Source of the DNA: Bacteriovoracaceae bacterium
Lineage (GTDB): Bacteria; Bdellovibrionota; Bacteriovoracia; Bacteriovoracales; Bacteriovoracaceae
Direction: 5' to 3'
Assembly: GCA_018060635.1 (NCBI GenBank)
Contig: JAGOVR010000003.1
Location: 1-31,372 of the forward strand
DNA: 31,372 nt
A program made the position numbers and the translations under genes. Every line of letters begins with the position of its first letter. The stretch's first letter is position 1. Under the pieces are notes generated by a model, which ran no database searches, was not told the DNA's origin, and saw only the letters and a program-made list of their open reading frames with translations. This document shows positions 16,938 to 24,114 of this stretch, piece after piece.

Positions 16938-16983
16938 TATACCCTTCGCACTTCACTTTTTAAGTGAATGTGCTTCGGGTATA
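16938..16983. other. 46-bp imperfect palindrome downstream of hpf
   Basis: The arms are TATACCC/GGGTATA (16938-16944 with 16977-16983), a symmetrical TTC/TTC internal loop, GCAC/GTGC (16948-16951 with 16970-16973), one unpaired T, and TTCACTT/AAGTGAA (16952-16958 with 16962-16968) around a three-base loop. There is no T-run after it, so it is not a simple terminator. It may be an RNA leader structure for the receiver-like gene, an RNA processing site, or a DNA-binding site. Confidence 0.6.
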
Positions 16984-16995
16984 CAAGGCATCAGG

Positions 16996-17018
16996 GAATT
17001 TTTCATACTGGAAAATTC
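16996..17018. other. Second short hairpin before the receiver-like gene
   Basis: GAATTTT(T)C pairs with GAAAATTC, with one bulged T and a six-base loop ATACTG, ending 15 bases before the ATG at 17034. With the palindrome at 16938-16983 it fills most of the leader of that gene and could affect translation. Confidence 0.4.
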
Positions 17019-17033
17019 AAACAGTAGGACTAT

Positions 17034-17378
17034 ATGAAAAAAATTGTATTTATTGGGAGAAATGAATCAGCAAGTCTTATTTTTAAAGAAGTTTTAAAAG
17101 AAAAAGCTATTCTAACTTTTTTAGAAGATCCTGAGCTTGCTATGGTTTTTATTCAAAATATTACGCCAGATGTTTTTATTTTAGATGAGGATTTATTGAG
17201 AGAGGAGTGGAGTCATTTTATAAAAGATTTTACTCATTCTCAGTCATGGGGAGATAAAGTTTATATCTTTAGCTCTGTTGTCAATGAGCTAGCCATGCAA
17301 AAAACATTGAGTGGAATTCATAGCTATAAAAAACTAATAAAACCTATCAGTGTTATAGAAATTAAAAAGATTATTTAG
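17034..17378 (+). CDS. Receiver-like (CheY-type) domain, atypical
   Basis: 114 residues, a single domain. The alternating beta/alpha pattern fits a receiver: KKIVFIGRN as beta1, DVFILDEDLL around residue 43-52 with the phospho-acceptor Asp candidate, KVYIFSS as beta4 with a Ser in the Thr/Ser position, and KKLIKPIS as beta5 with the conserved Lys-Pro. The acidic pair that binds magnesium at the end of beta1 is missing (GRNES instead). That suggests a pseudo-receiver or one regulated without phosphorylation. There is no output domain. The ribosome site is weak and two hairpins occupy the leader. Its stop overlaps the stop of the convergent ligase-family gene by 4 bp. Confidence 0.5.
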   Translation: MKKIVFIGRNESASLIFKEVLKEKAILTFLEDPELAMVFIQNITPDVFILDEDLLREEWSHFIKDFTHSQSWGDKVYIFSSVVNELAMQKTLSGIHSYKKLIKPISVIEIKKII

Positions 17379-18970
17379 TTGGCGCAATTCTCTTTAATAT
17401 ATTTGTGCTGAGTACTTTTAAATTCAAAAATTGAGTCATATTTTTTTAGAGTAGAACAAGTTGTTTGTATATCTCCTAAGTTAAAACTAAGAATTGCTTT
17501 AGCATTGAGGGCTAAAAAATTATGAGGACTTGCATTTAGTTGTTGATTAATAATCTTATTTGCTTTTTCGTATTCATTGCTTTCAATGTGTGCTAGAGCT
17601 GTATCAATACAGAGGTCTGAATTATTAGGATACATAGAACAGGCTTTATTCATCAGAGAGATGTCAGTATATTTTGCATAAATATAATCAGCGTAAACTT
17701 TTTTATAAAAAGAGGCGACATAAAAGAAAAGGTAGATAAGAGGAATAAGTATTATTTTTTTAGGTAGGAGAGAGGCTTCTAAATTTATAGCTCTTACCGT
17801 AATTAAAGAAAAGCTTAAAAGAAGAATAAGAATTGAGAATGCATTGTCGGTTGGGAATTGGAAAAAAAATTCTATGAGAGAGCTTAAAAGAAGGCAGGCA
17901 GTTAGGATATCTTCTTTGTTTTCTTTTTTAAATTTCTTTAAGAACAAAAATAAAAGATAAAAAATAAAAAAAGATATAACTAAAGCAAAAAAAATCCCTT
18001 GTTCCGTGGCCATAAGTAGGAATGTATTATGAGGATTATCAAATACAGTTTTCTCACTTGGTTTTGTTTTTGTGTTGATTTGATAAGGTAAAATCTCATA
18101 GGTAAAAAGATCGTGCCCAACCCCCAAAGGGTATTTTTCAATAAGTTTTATAGATGCTTTCCAAATACCTAATCGAGCGGTCATTCCTCCAGAATTATCC
18201 TTAAAATTCATGATTTCATATTTTGTTTTTGAAAATATATTGGGATATTTTCTAGCTATAGAGGATATGCTCATTAATAAAAAAAATAGAAAAAAAGAAC
18301 CAATTAACAAAATTAATATTTTAGTTACAACTCTTTTTTTTAAGATAAGAAGATATAGTGTTAAGGAACAAAATAAAGCTAAGAAACCAGAACGGCATGA
18401 AAGAAGATAAAGATAGGTAAGGTTTAGAGTTATCAAAATGAGAGGATAGCTCCATTTATTTTTTTTTTGATGCCATAAATAAAAATAAAAAAGACAGCAT
18501 ACCGATATAAATTGCGCTGTAATATTATCATTACCAAAAAAAGGATTAGGGTGGATGAAGAAGAAAAAAAGTACAATAATATTGGGTACAATGCAGATTA
18601 TAGAAATTTTTGTTAGGAGACATTCAGGATTTAATTCTGATAAAACTTTTATAAAAAATAGTGAGCCAATTGTAAACAGACTAAAATCTAGAAAATATTG
18701 ATCAAAGTTTAATAAGCTGTTACGCTTCCAATTAATTATTATGATTAAAAGTAATAAAGGTAAGAATATTTTTAATTTTGATACTATTCTTTTAAAAAAA
18801 ACTTTGTCTAAAGAAAGCGAAAGTAAAAAATAAGGAATACATAGATACAGCAAGTTCATTTTTACAACAGAATACGGATCATTAAACGAATTTGTGATGG
18901 CTAGAGGTATTAAAAAAAAGAGAGAAAGAAGAACAATAAGATCTAGCTTTTTTAAAGATAGACGTTGCAC
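17375..18970 (-). CDS. O-antigen ligase/PglL-superfamily membrane protein with C-terminal repeats
   Basis: 531 residues with about ten or more hydrophobic segments. The Wzy_C/O-antigen-ligase pattern is clear: FFGNDNITAQF near 145, CRSGFLAL near 192, ARLGIWKASIKLIEKYPLGV near 265-284 (Arg266 in the usual conserved Arg place), and the NPHNTFL motif with His314. After the last span, residues about 430-531 form TPR-like helices. This superfamily includes WaaL O-antigen ligases, Wzy polymerases and PglL-type protein O-oligosaccharyltransferases, all of which use lipid-linked glycans at the periplasmic face. Sequence alone does not say which. The start is GTG, directly abutting the stop of the upstream repeat-protein gene (TAAGTG), so the two are probably translationally coupled. 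High AT content. Confidence 0.85.
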   Translation of the reverse strand: MQRLSLKKLDLIVLLSLFFLIPLAITNSFNDPYSVVKMNLLYLCIPYFLLSLSLDKVFFKRIVSKLKIFLPLLLLIIIINWKRNSLLNFDQYFLDFSLFTIGSLFFIKVLSELNPECLLTKISIICIVPNIIVLFFFFIHPNPFFGNDNITAQFISVCCLFYFYLWHQKKNKWSYPLILITLNLTYLYLLSCRSGFLALFCSLTLYLLILKKRVVTKILILLIGSFFLFFLLMSISSIARKYPNIFSKTKYEIMNFKDNSGGMTARLGIWKASIKLIEKYPLGVGHDLFTYEILPYQINTKTKPSEKTVFDNPHNTFLLMATEQGIFFALVISFFIFYLLFLFLKKFKKENKEDILTACLLLSSLIEFFFQFPTDNAFSILILLLSFSLITVRAINLEASLLPKKIILIPLIYLFFYVASFYKKVYADYIYAKYTDISLMNKACSMYPNNSDLCIDTALAHIESNEYEKANKIINQQLNASPHNFLALNAKAILSFNLGDIQTTCSTLKKYDSIFEFKSTQHKYIKENCAN

Positions 18971-19300
18971 TTATACGTTGCGTGCATTTCCATTATTATT
19001 GTTAAATGTAGGAATTAATCGTCTACCATTCTTACTTTCCTTTTCAGGCTTACTAGCTTTCTCAGGCTTACTAGCTTTCTCAGGCTTACTTGCTTTCTCA
19101 GGCTTACTTGCTTTCTCAGGTCTACTTGCTTTCTCAGGCTTACTTGCTTTCTCAGGTCTGCTAGCTTTCTCAGGTCTGCTAGCTTTTTCAGGCTTACTAG
19201 CTATCTCAGGTTGTTCGTTTTTTTCTGGTTCTATAATTGCAGCATATGAGTACACGCTTGAAGTTGTAAGAAAAATAGCTAGTAAAGAAATTTTGAACAT
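18971..19300 (-). CDS. Exported protein built of PEKASK hexapeptide repeats
   Basis: 109 residues from the ATG at 19300, chosen because AGGAG lies at the right distance upstream and it begins a normal signal peptide (MFKISLLAIFLTTSSVYSYA). An in-frame ATG at 19366 would sit on the promoter. The mature protein begins with a short acidic segment, then ten hexapeptide units of the form P-E-K-A-S-K/R (the first has I for K, the last E for A), then an Asn-rich tail (NNNNGNARNV). It has no Cys and no recognisable domain. Low-complexity regions rich in Ser, Ala and Pro are typical sites of O-linked protein glycosylation. The next gene downstream, abutting it, belongs to the superfamily containing protein O-glycosylation enzymes. 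That it is the substrate is an inference from context. Confidence 0.7.
   Translation of the reverse strand: MFKISLLAIFLTTSSVYSYAAIIEPEKNEQPEIASKPEKASRPEKASRPEKASKPEKASRPEKASKPEKASKPEKASKPEKASKPEKESKNGRRLIPTFNNNNGNARNV
19041..19202 (-). repeat. 18-bp tandem repeat (nine units, coding)
   Basis: Nine consecutive 18-bp units with only a few third-base or Lys/Arg (AAG/AGA) changes; each encodes one hexapeptide. Flanking half-conserved units bring the protein total to ten. The length is a multiple of three, so gain or loss of units would change protein length without breaking the frame. The high identity suggests recent slippage or recombination. The complementary strand is also open through the array, only because the unit lacks stops in that frame. 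Confidence 0.95.
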
Positions 19301-19336
19301 AAGGATCTCCTGAGTATGAATCTTCATCGGAATTTT

Positions 19337-19366
19337 AGCATAAAAACTAAAAACAAAGAACTTCAA
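19337..19366 (-). promoter_or_regulatory. Probable promoter of the repeat-protein/ligase pair
   Basis: On the minus strand, TTGAAG (19366-19361), an 18-base spacer and TATGCT (19342-19337) end 36 bases before the ATG at 19300. That leaves a short leader containing AGGAG. No strong alternative lies closer. Confidence 0.4.
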
Positions 19367-19445
19367 TAATTTTAAAACATAACTTATTGAAATTAAATAA
19401 AATTGTATATTAAAAAATTCTAAAAATTATGATATAATGCTTTGT

Positions 19446-19760
19446 TTAATTATTTCTTTTTGATTTTAACTGAACATCCAACTCAAAACCTAAGCTATAT
19501 AATTGATCTTCAAAGACATATTTAAAAACAACTGCCGGAGGATAATCCAATTTTTCAGCGAAAATTTTAGCTCTATCTAATCCTACTTTTTTTCTACCTT
19601 TCTCTATGTCGCATAGATCTTGTTTTGATATCCCGAGAAATTTGGCAAATTCTACCTGACTCATATCTTGGGCCATGCGCTCTGAATAAAGGAAATCCCC
19701 AAAGGAAATATGGCCTAGAATTTCATGGAGAACTTCCTTCGCATTCCTTTCAGTAGTCAT
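19446..19760 (-). CDS. XRE-family antitoxin (HigA-like)
   Basis: 104 residues. The helix-turn-helix is clear: MSQVEFAKFLGISKQDLCDIEKGRKKV (about residues 33-59; given here in parts: MSQVEFAKFLG, ISKQDLCDIEKGRK). The flanking N-terminal helix and C-terminal FEDQLYSLGFELDVQL are typical of antitoxins paired with RelE/HigB toxins in which the toxin gene comes first. It neutralises the toxin and represses the operon by binding the palindrome at 20039-20057. The start ATG at 19760 overlaps the toxin's 3' end by 11 bp and has GAGG upstream. Confidence 0.88.
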   Translation of the reverse strand: MTTERNAKEVLHEILGHISFGDFLYSERMAQDMSQVEFAKFLGISKQDLCDIEKGRKKVGLDRAKIFAEKLDYPPAVVFKYVFEDQLYSLGFELDVQLKSKRNN

Positions 19761-20031
19761 GTTTATTTACCTCTAATATATGAATAATTATTATTCCTTG
19801 TCCTTTTGTTTCCTTATAAATTGCCCTATAGGATTTATTCAGCCTTATGGACCTTTGTCCTGTTCTACTGCCGTTTAAAGGTTCATCATGAAAACCTTTT
19901 ATTTTCCTAGTTTCTTCTAATCCTTCCTCTTCTACTGAGCTAATCCATGTATTTAAACGCATTCCAATATAATCAGGAATTTTTCTTAATTGCTTTTGAG
20001 CCCAAATTGATGTCAGTATTTCTATTCTCAT
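19750..20031 (-). CDS. RelE/HigB-type toxin
   Basis: 93 residues from the ATG at 20031. The RelE/ParE-superfamily pattern is present: an N-terminal beta strand, two helices (WAQKQLRKIPDYIGMRL), then GFHDEPLNG, GQRSIRLNKSYRAIYKE and an ending LEVNKHDY. These are the conserved segments of the HigB/RelE group of ribosome-dependent mRNA endonucleases. A TTG codon at 20064 is in frame but is the promoter's -35 box; the predicted transcript would begin at or near the ATG, so the message is probably leaderless. Toxin-first order with an overlapping antitoxin gene is the higBA arrangement. Confidence 0.87.
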   Translation of the reverse strand: MRIEILTSIWAQKQLRKIPDYIGMRLNTWISSVEEEGLEETRKIKGFHDEPLNGSRTGQRSIRLNKSYRAIYKETKGQGIIIIHILEVNKHDY

Positions 20032-20035
20032 TTTG

Positions 20036-20064
20036 ATAGTACACTTTAAAAGTGTACCCGTCAA
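20036..20064 (-). promoter_or_regulatory. Promoter of the toxin-antitoxin operon
   Basis: On the minus strand, TTGACG (20064-20059), exactly 17 bases, then TACTAT (20041-20036). Only four bases separate the -10 box from the toxin ATG, so transcription is expected to begin on or next to the start codon. There is no Shine-Dalgarno before the ATG, consistent with a leaderless message. Confidence 0.75.
20039..20057. promoter_or_regulatory. Palindromic operator in the toxin-antitoxin promoter
   Basis: A perfect 9-bp inverted repeat around one central base (GTACACTTT / AAAGTGTAC). It fills most of the spacer and overlaps the -10 box, so a dimer bound here would block polymerase. This is the expected autoregulation site for the HTH antitoxin, alone or with the toxin. 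Confidence 0.75.
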
Positions 20065-20177
20065 GAAGTTTATAATTAAACCTAGGAGAATAGATCTAAG
20101 AAGGCAGTTTTTTATTTGGAAAGCTTAAGAATAATTCATTTTTGAAAAATGACTGAATTTCTTAAATGAAACTGAGC

Positions 20178-20681
20178 TTAAAGGAAGTGACGATAGTGAT
20201 AGATCCCTTCATGAAAAAAAGTTTGGGAAATAAGTTCAAATTCAGAAAGAGAAGGTTCTTCTGTGATGTCTCTAGAAACCACAACAGAATTAGAATTTTT
20301 TTTCTGCCAAAAGCTTTCTACTTTTTTATATAAATACCAAGGAGTGGAAGAGATATTTTTTTTGTCTAAAGAGTCTAGAGATACTCCTACAGACGTAGTT
20401 GGAGAAAGATCAATTAGTCCTGTTTCATCACTTAATCCTAATTCTTTGGGAGAGCATAGCATGCCTTCCGATTCCACACCTCGTAAAGTGGCTTTCCCAA
20501 TGTTGGTTCCAGAAGGTAGCGTGCTTCCTACGGGAGCTAAAATAGTGAGCATCCCTTCTCGCACATTACTGGCCCCACAGACAATTTGGTAATTTTCTGT
20601 TCCATTAAAAACTTCACAGATTTTTAATTTATGAGCGTTAGGATGAGGAGTGACTTTTGTGATTTTTACAGTAATAAACAT
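20178..20681 (-). CDS. Stand-alone tRNA-binding OB-fold protein (PheT-N/YtpR-like)
   Basis: 167 residues. Residues about 1-105 match the tRNA-binding OB domain found at the start of PheT and in YtpR/Trbp111/EMAP-II proteins: ITKVTPHPNAHKLKICEV, then QIVCGASNVREG, APVGSTLPSG and RGVESEGMLCSPKELGL. The usual continuation of PheT (IxVTPNRxDC and the B domains) is absent. Instead about 60 residues of unknown type follow, rich in aromatic residues and ending in HYRHFL. It is thus a complete small protein, not a broken pheT. It probably binds structured RNA such as tRNA. Ten bases after hflX, with AAAGGA overlapping the hflX stop. Confidence 0.8.
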   Translation of the reverse strand: MFITVKITKVTPHPNAHKLKICEVFNGTENYQIVCGASNVREGMLTILAPVGSTLPSGTNIGKATLRGVESEGMLCSPKELGLSDETGLIDLSPTTSVGVSLDSLDKKNISSTPWYLYKKVESFWQKKNSNSVVVSRDITEEPSLSEFELISQTFFHEGIYHYRHFL

Positions 20682-20690
20682 AGTTGTCCT

Positions 20691-22013
20691 TTAATCTAAA
20701 AATTGAGTCCTAGGATCTTGCGGTCCTAAAATATATTTTTGTAAACCTAAGGTATTAAAAATATTCTCAGGGATGCGGATGCGATAAAAGATGCCCATAT
20801 CATGATCTACGTTTTTAATAATATTAGTTTGTCCCATAACCTTAGAATGAGCATCCCCTTGTTCGTAAGGGACAAACAAGTCATAACAAGGCTGGAAATT
20901 TAAAAAATAATTGAGAATTGTTTTTTTAAGATTAATCATATCCTCTTTATCGTGAGAGCTAACCAGAAAACTATTAGGATATTTTTTTAAGGTAATTTTG
21001 GCCAGTAAGTCATTTTGTATCAAATCTTTTTTATTAAAAATAAAAAATTTCTCTTTTTCATCTAGTCCTAATTCTTTGAGAGTTTCTAAGGTGACATTTA
21101 AATGCGCCTGATTATTGGGGTCAGAAATATCACTTACGATAAGGAGAAGGTCTGCTTCCATAGCGGACTCTAAAGTCGTTTTAAATCCAGTAATAAGAGA
21201 GGTCGGCAAATTGGAAATAAATCCTACCGTATCAATGAGAATAAGAGGAGGCTTGGTATCAGGATTTAAGGTTCTATAAGTAGCGTCTAAAGTAGCAAAA
21301 AGCTTATTTTCCTCTAATACATTTTCCATACACATACGGTTCATGAGTGATGATTTTCCTACGTTGGTATAACCCACTAATGCGGCAACTACTGTTTTTC
21401 CTTGTCGCCGTTTTTTTTGTTCTTGGCGAGAGATGACTACTTGTTCTAATTGTTTTTTATAAAACTGAATACGATCTCTAATCATACGACGATCTAGCTC
21501 AATTTGTTGTTCTCCTTCTCCTCCCATGACTCCTTGACCCCCTTTTTGCCTATGAAAGTGAGTCCAGAGAGAAGAAAGGCGCGGGAGTAGATACTGAAGT
21601 CTTGAAATTTCAATTTGTACTTTAGCTTCCTTGGTATGGGCGTGTTTAGCAAAAATTTCTAAAATGATAGTATTACGATCAATAACAGTCATGCCTGTGG
21701 CGTCTTTTATATTACGCATTTGACTAGCACTGAGTTCAAAGTCCATGACTAGTGTTTTTGCGCCTAAGGCTTTGGCTTCTTCCGCAATTTCTTTCATTTT
21801 CCCTGAGCCAATAATGCTGGCGGCATCAATATGCTTTCTATTTTGAACAGACGTTCCAACGACACCAATCCCTAATGTGCGCAAAAGCTCATTTAGCTCT
21901 TCCAAAGAAGCATTTGTTTCTACAGATGTTTTATGTCCTAAAAAATCTTCACAAACTATTGAAACCGTCATAGCTAAATCAGTATTGGATATTTTAAAGT
22001 CATCAAAATTCAT
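20691..22013 (-). CDS. hflX: HflX-family ribosome-associated GTPase
   Basis: 440 residues. The N-terminal HflX domain (VGTSVQNRKHIDAASIIGSGK) and the linker with the signature SSLWTHFHRQKGGQGVMGGE lead into the GTPase domain: G1 GYTNVGKSS near residue 214, G2/G3 LFATLDATYRT and DTVGF, G4 NKKD, G5 SSHD. HflX binds the 50S subunit and splits stalled or stressed ribosomes. It overlaps panC by 4 bp (ATGA), so it is in the CoA operon although the functions are unrelated. Normal length. Confidence 0.95.
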   Translation of the reverse strand: MNFDDFKISNTDLAMTVSIVCEDFLGHKTSVETNASLEELNELLRTLGIGVVGTSVQNRKHIDAASIIGSGKMKEIAEEAKALGAKTLVMDFELSASQMRNIKDATGMTVIDRNTIILEIFAKHAHTKEAKVQIEISRLQYLLPRLSSLWTHFHRQKGGQGVMGGEGEQQIELDRRMIRDRIQFYKKQLEQVVISRQEQKKRRQGKTVVAALVGYTNVGKSSLMNRMCMENVLEENKLFATLDATYRTLNPDTKPPLILIDTVGFISNLPTSLITGFKTTLESAMEADLLLIVSDISDPNNQAHLNVTLETLKELGLDEKEKFFIFNKKDLIQNDLLAKITLKKYPNSFLVSSHDKEDMINLKKTILNYFLNFQPCYDLFVPYEQGDAHSKVMGQTNIIKNVDHDMGIFYRIRIPENIFNTLGLQKYILGPQDPRTQFLD

Positions 22014-22873
22014 TTTTTTCCCATTTTACTCACGATAACATTATCAATGAGGCGTGTCGGGCGTTTTCCTACAAAGTAGGCCCCCAGTAATATTAAGGGT
22101 TCATTTTCGTGAGTTGGTTTTTTTAATGTCTCACTATTTAAAATTTCTAAGTAATCCCATGCTTTATTTTGTTCTTTAATTCTGTGTATAAATATTTCAG
22201 TTTGCTCTAACTTTTTATGGGCCTTACTTAAATCATGCAGAGTCTTAGGGAGATGGAGTGCCTCTCTGCGCTCTTCATCACTTAAATATTGATTGCGACT
22301 AGATAAAGCTAGACCATCTTTATCTCGTATAATAGGGCAAGGATGAAGGGTGAGGGGCAATTTCATTTCTGCAATCATTTTTTTTATGAAAAAAAGTTGT
22401 TGAAAATCTTTTTGCCCAAAATAAGCAGACGTTGGCTTAATTATTTCAAAAAGACGATGAACGACAGCAATAACACCAGCAAAGTGAGTAGGTCTAGACT
22501 TACCACAAAGGATTTTTTCTTCAATTCCTAGATCCATTTTAAAATCCACATGATTCAAAGGAAAAATTTCTTGTGAATCTTGAGGAGCAAAAATAAAAAT
22601 ATTTTTTTGAGGATTTTTTTTAAGTAAGCCTTCAATTAGTTTTTGATCTTGTAGGAGTGTTCTAGGGTATTCATTAAAATCTTCATGAGGCGCAAATTGT
22701 TTTGGATTGACGAAAATAGAAACAACACAAGTATCTGCGTTATTTAAGCAATTTTGAATTAAAGATAAATGGCCTTGATGTAAATTACCCATAGTCGGAA
22801 CAAGACCGTAACTAGTATTAAGTTGGGCCAAAGTTTTTAATAATTCTGTGGTTGTTGTAAAAGTTTTTAACAT
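22010..22873 (-). CDS. panC: Pantothenate synthetase
   Basis: 287 residues. It joins pantoate and beta-alanine using ATP. The nucleotidyltransferase motif P26-TMGNLHQGH35 is intact, followed by IFVNPKQF, GKSRPTHFAGV, YFGQKDFQQL and IIRDKDGLALSSRNQYLS (the KMSKS-like loop). Two bases separate its start from the end of coaBC. The second panC-adjacent gene panD is not in this window, so beta-alanine must come from elsewhere. Confidence 0.97.
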   Translation of the reverse strand: MLKTFTTTTELLKTLAQLNTSYGLVPTMGNLHQGHLSLIQNCLNNADTCVVSIFVNPKQFAPHEDFNEYPRTLLQDQKLIEGLLKKNPQKNIFIFAPQDSQEIFPLNHVDFKMDLGIEEKILCGKSRPTHFAGVIAVVHRLFEIIKPTSAYFGQKDFQQLFFIKKMIAEMKLPLTLHPCPIIRDKDGLALSSRNQYLSDEERREALHLPKTLHDLSKAHKKLEQTEIFIHRIKEQNKAWDYLEILNSETLKKPTHENEPLILLGAYFVGKRPTRLIDNVIVSKMGKK

Positions 22874-22875
22874 AA

Positions 22876-24114
22876 TTATATTTTAAGGTAGGAGTCTATC
22901 ATAGAGCCTAGTTGATACTTATTCAATTCTTGCGTTTCATATACATTTTTGGATGTCATAAAATAGTAGGTATATTTTTTAAGAGTATCTCCAAAGCCTA
23001 AGAGAGAGTTGTTCTCCCAATGACCTGATACATTATTTCCCACTAATAAATCCACATTTTTATTTTCCCATTTTTGATTAAGCTCCATGATTTGATTGGA
23101 ATCAAGATTAGTTTCGGCGGCAAATCCCACAATTTTTTGATGAGGTTTTTTTTGGGAGAGCATTTCTTTTAAAATATCAGGGGCCAGATTAAAATCTAAA
23201 GAGCTGACTAAATTGTTCTTTTTAATTTTTTCTTTATGATAAGTAAATTCCATGTCAGAAACAGCCGCAGAAGAGAGGTACATATCACATAACGGAAAAT
23301 ATTCTTGTACGGCTTTTAACATTTCTGCAGTAGTTGAAACTCGAATCAGATGATATTGAGGTAGTTGTTTTAAAAAATCTAAACTTAATGTGGCATTATA
23401 TCCTGCCACTACCGTCACTTCATGTCCTAGAGATAGGTAGTGGAGGGCCAAATAAAGACCTGTTGTTCCTGTGGAAGGATTCGTTAAAAAACGTACAGGA
23501 TCTAAAGGAGCTATGGTAGAGCCTGTGGTAATAAGAATTTTTTTGGAGTTTAATTTAAGTTTGGTAGCAATGAGAGCCGTCTGTGCGATCCCTACAATAT
23601 CAGGGAGACGTCCTAATCCTGTATCTCCACAAGCGAGTGTTCCAGATTCAGGCTGGCATAAGACAACATGAGGCAAGGTATCGAGGCGTTTCCAGTTTTC
23701 TTGAGTGAAGGGATGTGAAAGCATTCCTGTATTCATAGCGGGATAAATCACTACTTTTTTATCTAAGTTACACAAAAAAAGAGAAGTCAAAAGATCATGA
23801 GCATTGCCATGAGCAAGATAAGATAAAGTATTAGCAGAACAAGGAGCAATAATAATACGATCACACCATTTCTGTAGGGCGATATGTAAAACATGACTAG
23901 AGTCTAGGTGAGAGTTTTTTTGTGGGATAAAATCATCTTGTGGTAAAAAAACATCTTGAACACCTAAGTAAGTAAAAACTTCTGGGCGTGCAAACTGTAA
24001 GGCCCCTTGAGTTAAAACAACTTTTACTTCATGTCCTGCCTGAATCCATAAGCGACACAGATCCATTGTTTTGTAAGCCGCAATAGAACCAGTGACTCCT
24101 AAAATAATTTTCAC
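22876..24114 (-). CDS. coaBC: Bifunctional phosphopantothenoylcysteine synthetase/decarboxylase
   Basis: 412 residues from the GTG at 24114, which gives the usual start VKIILGVTGSIAAYK and a GTGA overlap with coaX. A longer frame to 24171 exists but lies inside coaX. The N-terminal CoaC half is a flavin decarboxylase with the active His (SSHVLHIAL), the PAMNTGM motif and the catalytic Cys in LACGDTGLGR. The C-terminal CoaB half starts at ILITTGSTIAPLDPVRFLTN, with the Asn of the family's NxSSG motif retained (NPSTG), and has AAVSDM and a Lys-rich loop (KEKIKK). It adds cysteine to 4'-phosphopantothenate and decarboxylates the product. Confidence 0.96.
   Translation of the reverse strand: MKIILGVTGSIAAYKTMDLCRLWIQAGHEVKVVLTQGALQFARPEVFTYLGVQDVFLPQDDFIPQKNSHLDSSHVLHIALQKWCDRIIIAPCSANTLSYLAHGNAHDLLTSLFLCNLDKKVVIYPAMNTGMLSHPFTQENWKRLDTLPHVVLCQPESGTLACGDTGLGRLPDIVGIAQTALIATKLKLNSKKILITTGSTIAPLDPVRFLTNPSTGTTGLYLALHYLSLGHEVTVVAGYNATLSLDFLKQLPQYHLIRVSTTAEMLKAVQEYFPLCDMYLSSAAVSDMEFTYHKEKIKKNNLVSSLDFNLAPDILKEMLSQKKPHQKIVGFAAETNLDSNQIMELNQKWENKNVDLLVGNNVSGHWENNSLLGFGDTLKKYTYYFMTSKNVYETQELNKYQLGSMIDSYLKI

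Noticed and set aside
19041..19202. Regular repeats resembling a CRISPR array
   Set aside because: Units are 18 bp with no spacers between them and encode a regular hexapeptide; no cas genes are nearby.
18894..19313. A plus-strand 139-residue frame with a repeated LAFSGL motif across the tandem repeat
   Set aside because: It is the complement of the PEKASK array. It has no signal for translation, whereas the minus-strand frame has a ribosome site, a signal peptide and a promoter.
19301..19366. Longer start of the repeat protein at the ATG at 19366
   Set aside because: It lies on the probable -35 box, has no ribosome site and would bury the clear signal peptide that begins at 19300.
20032..20064. 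Longer toxin start at the TTG codon at 20064
   Set aside because: That TTG is the -35 box of a near-consensus promoter and the added residues would be encoded by the operator palindrome.
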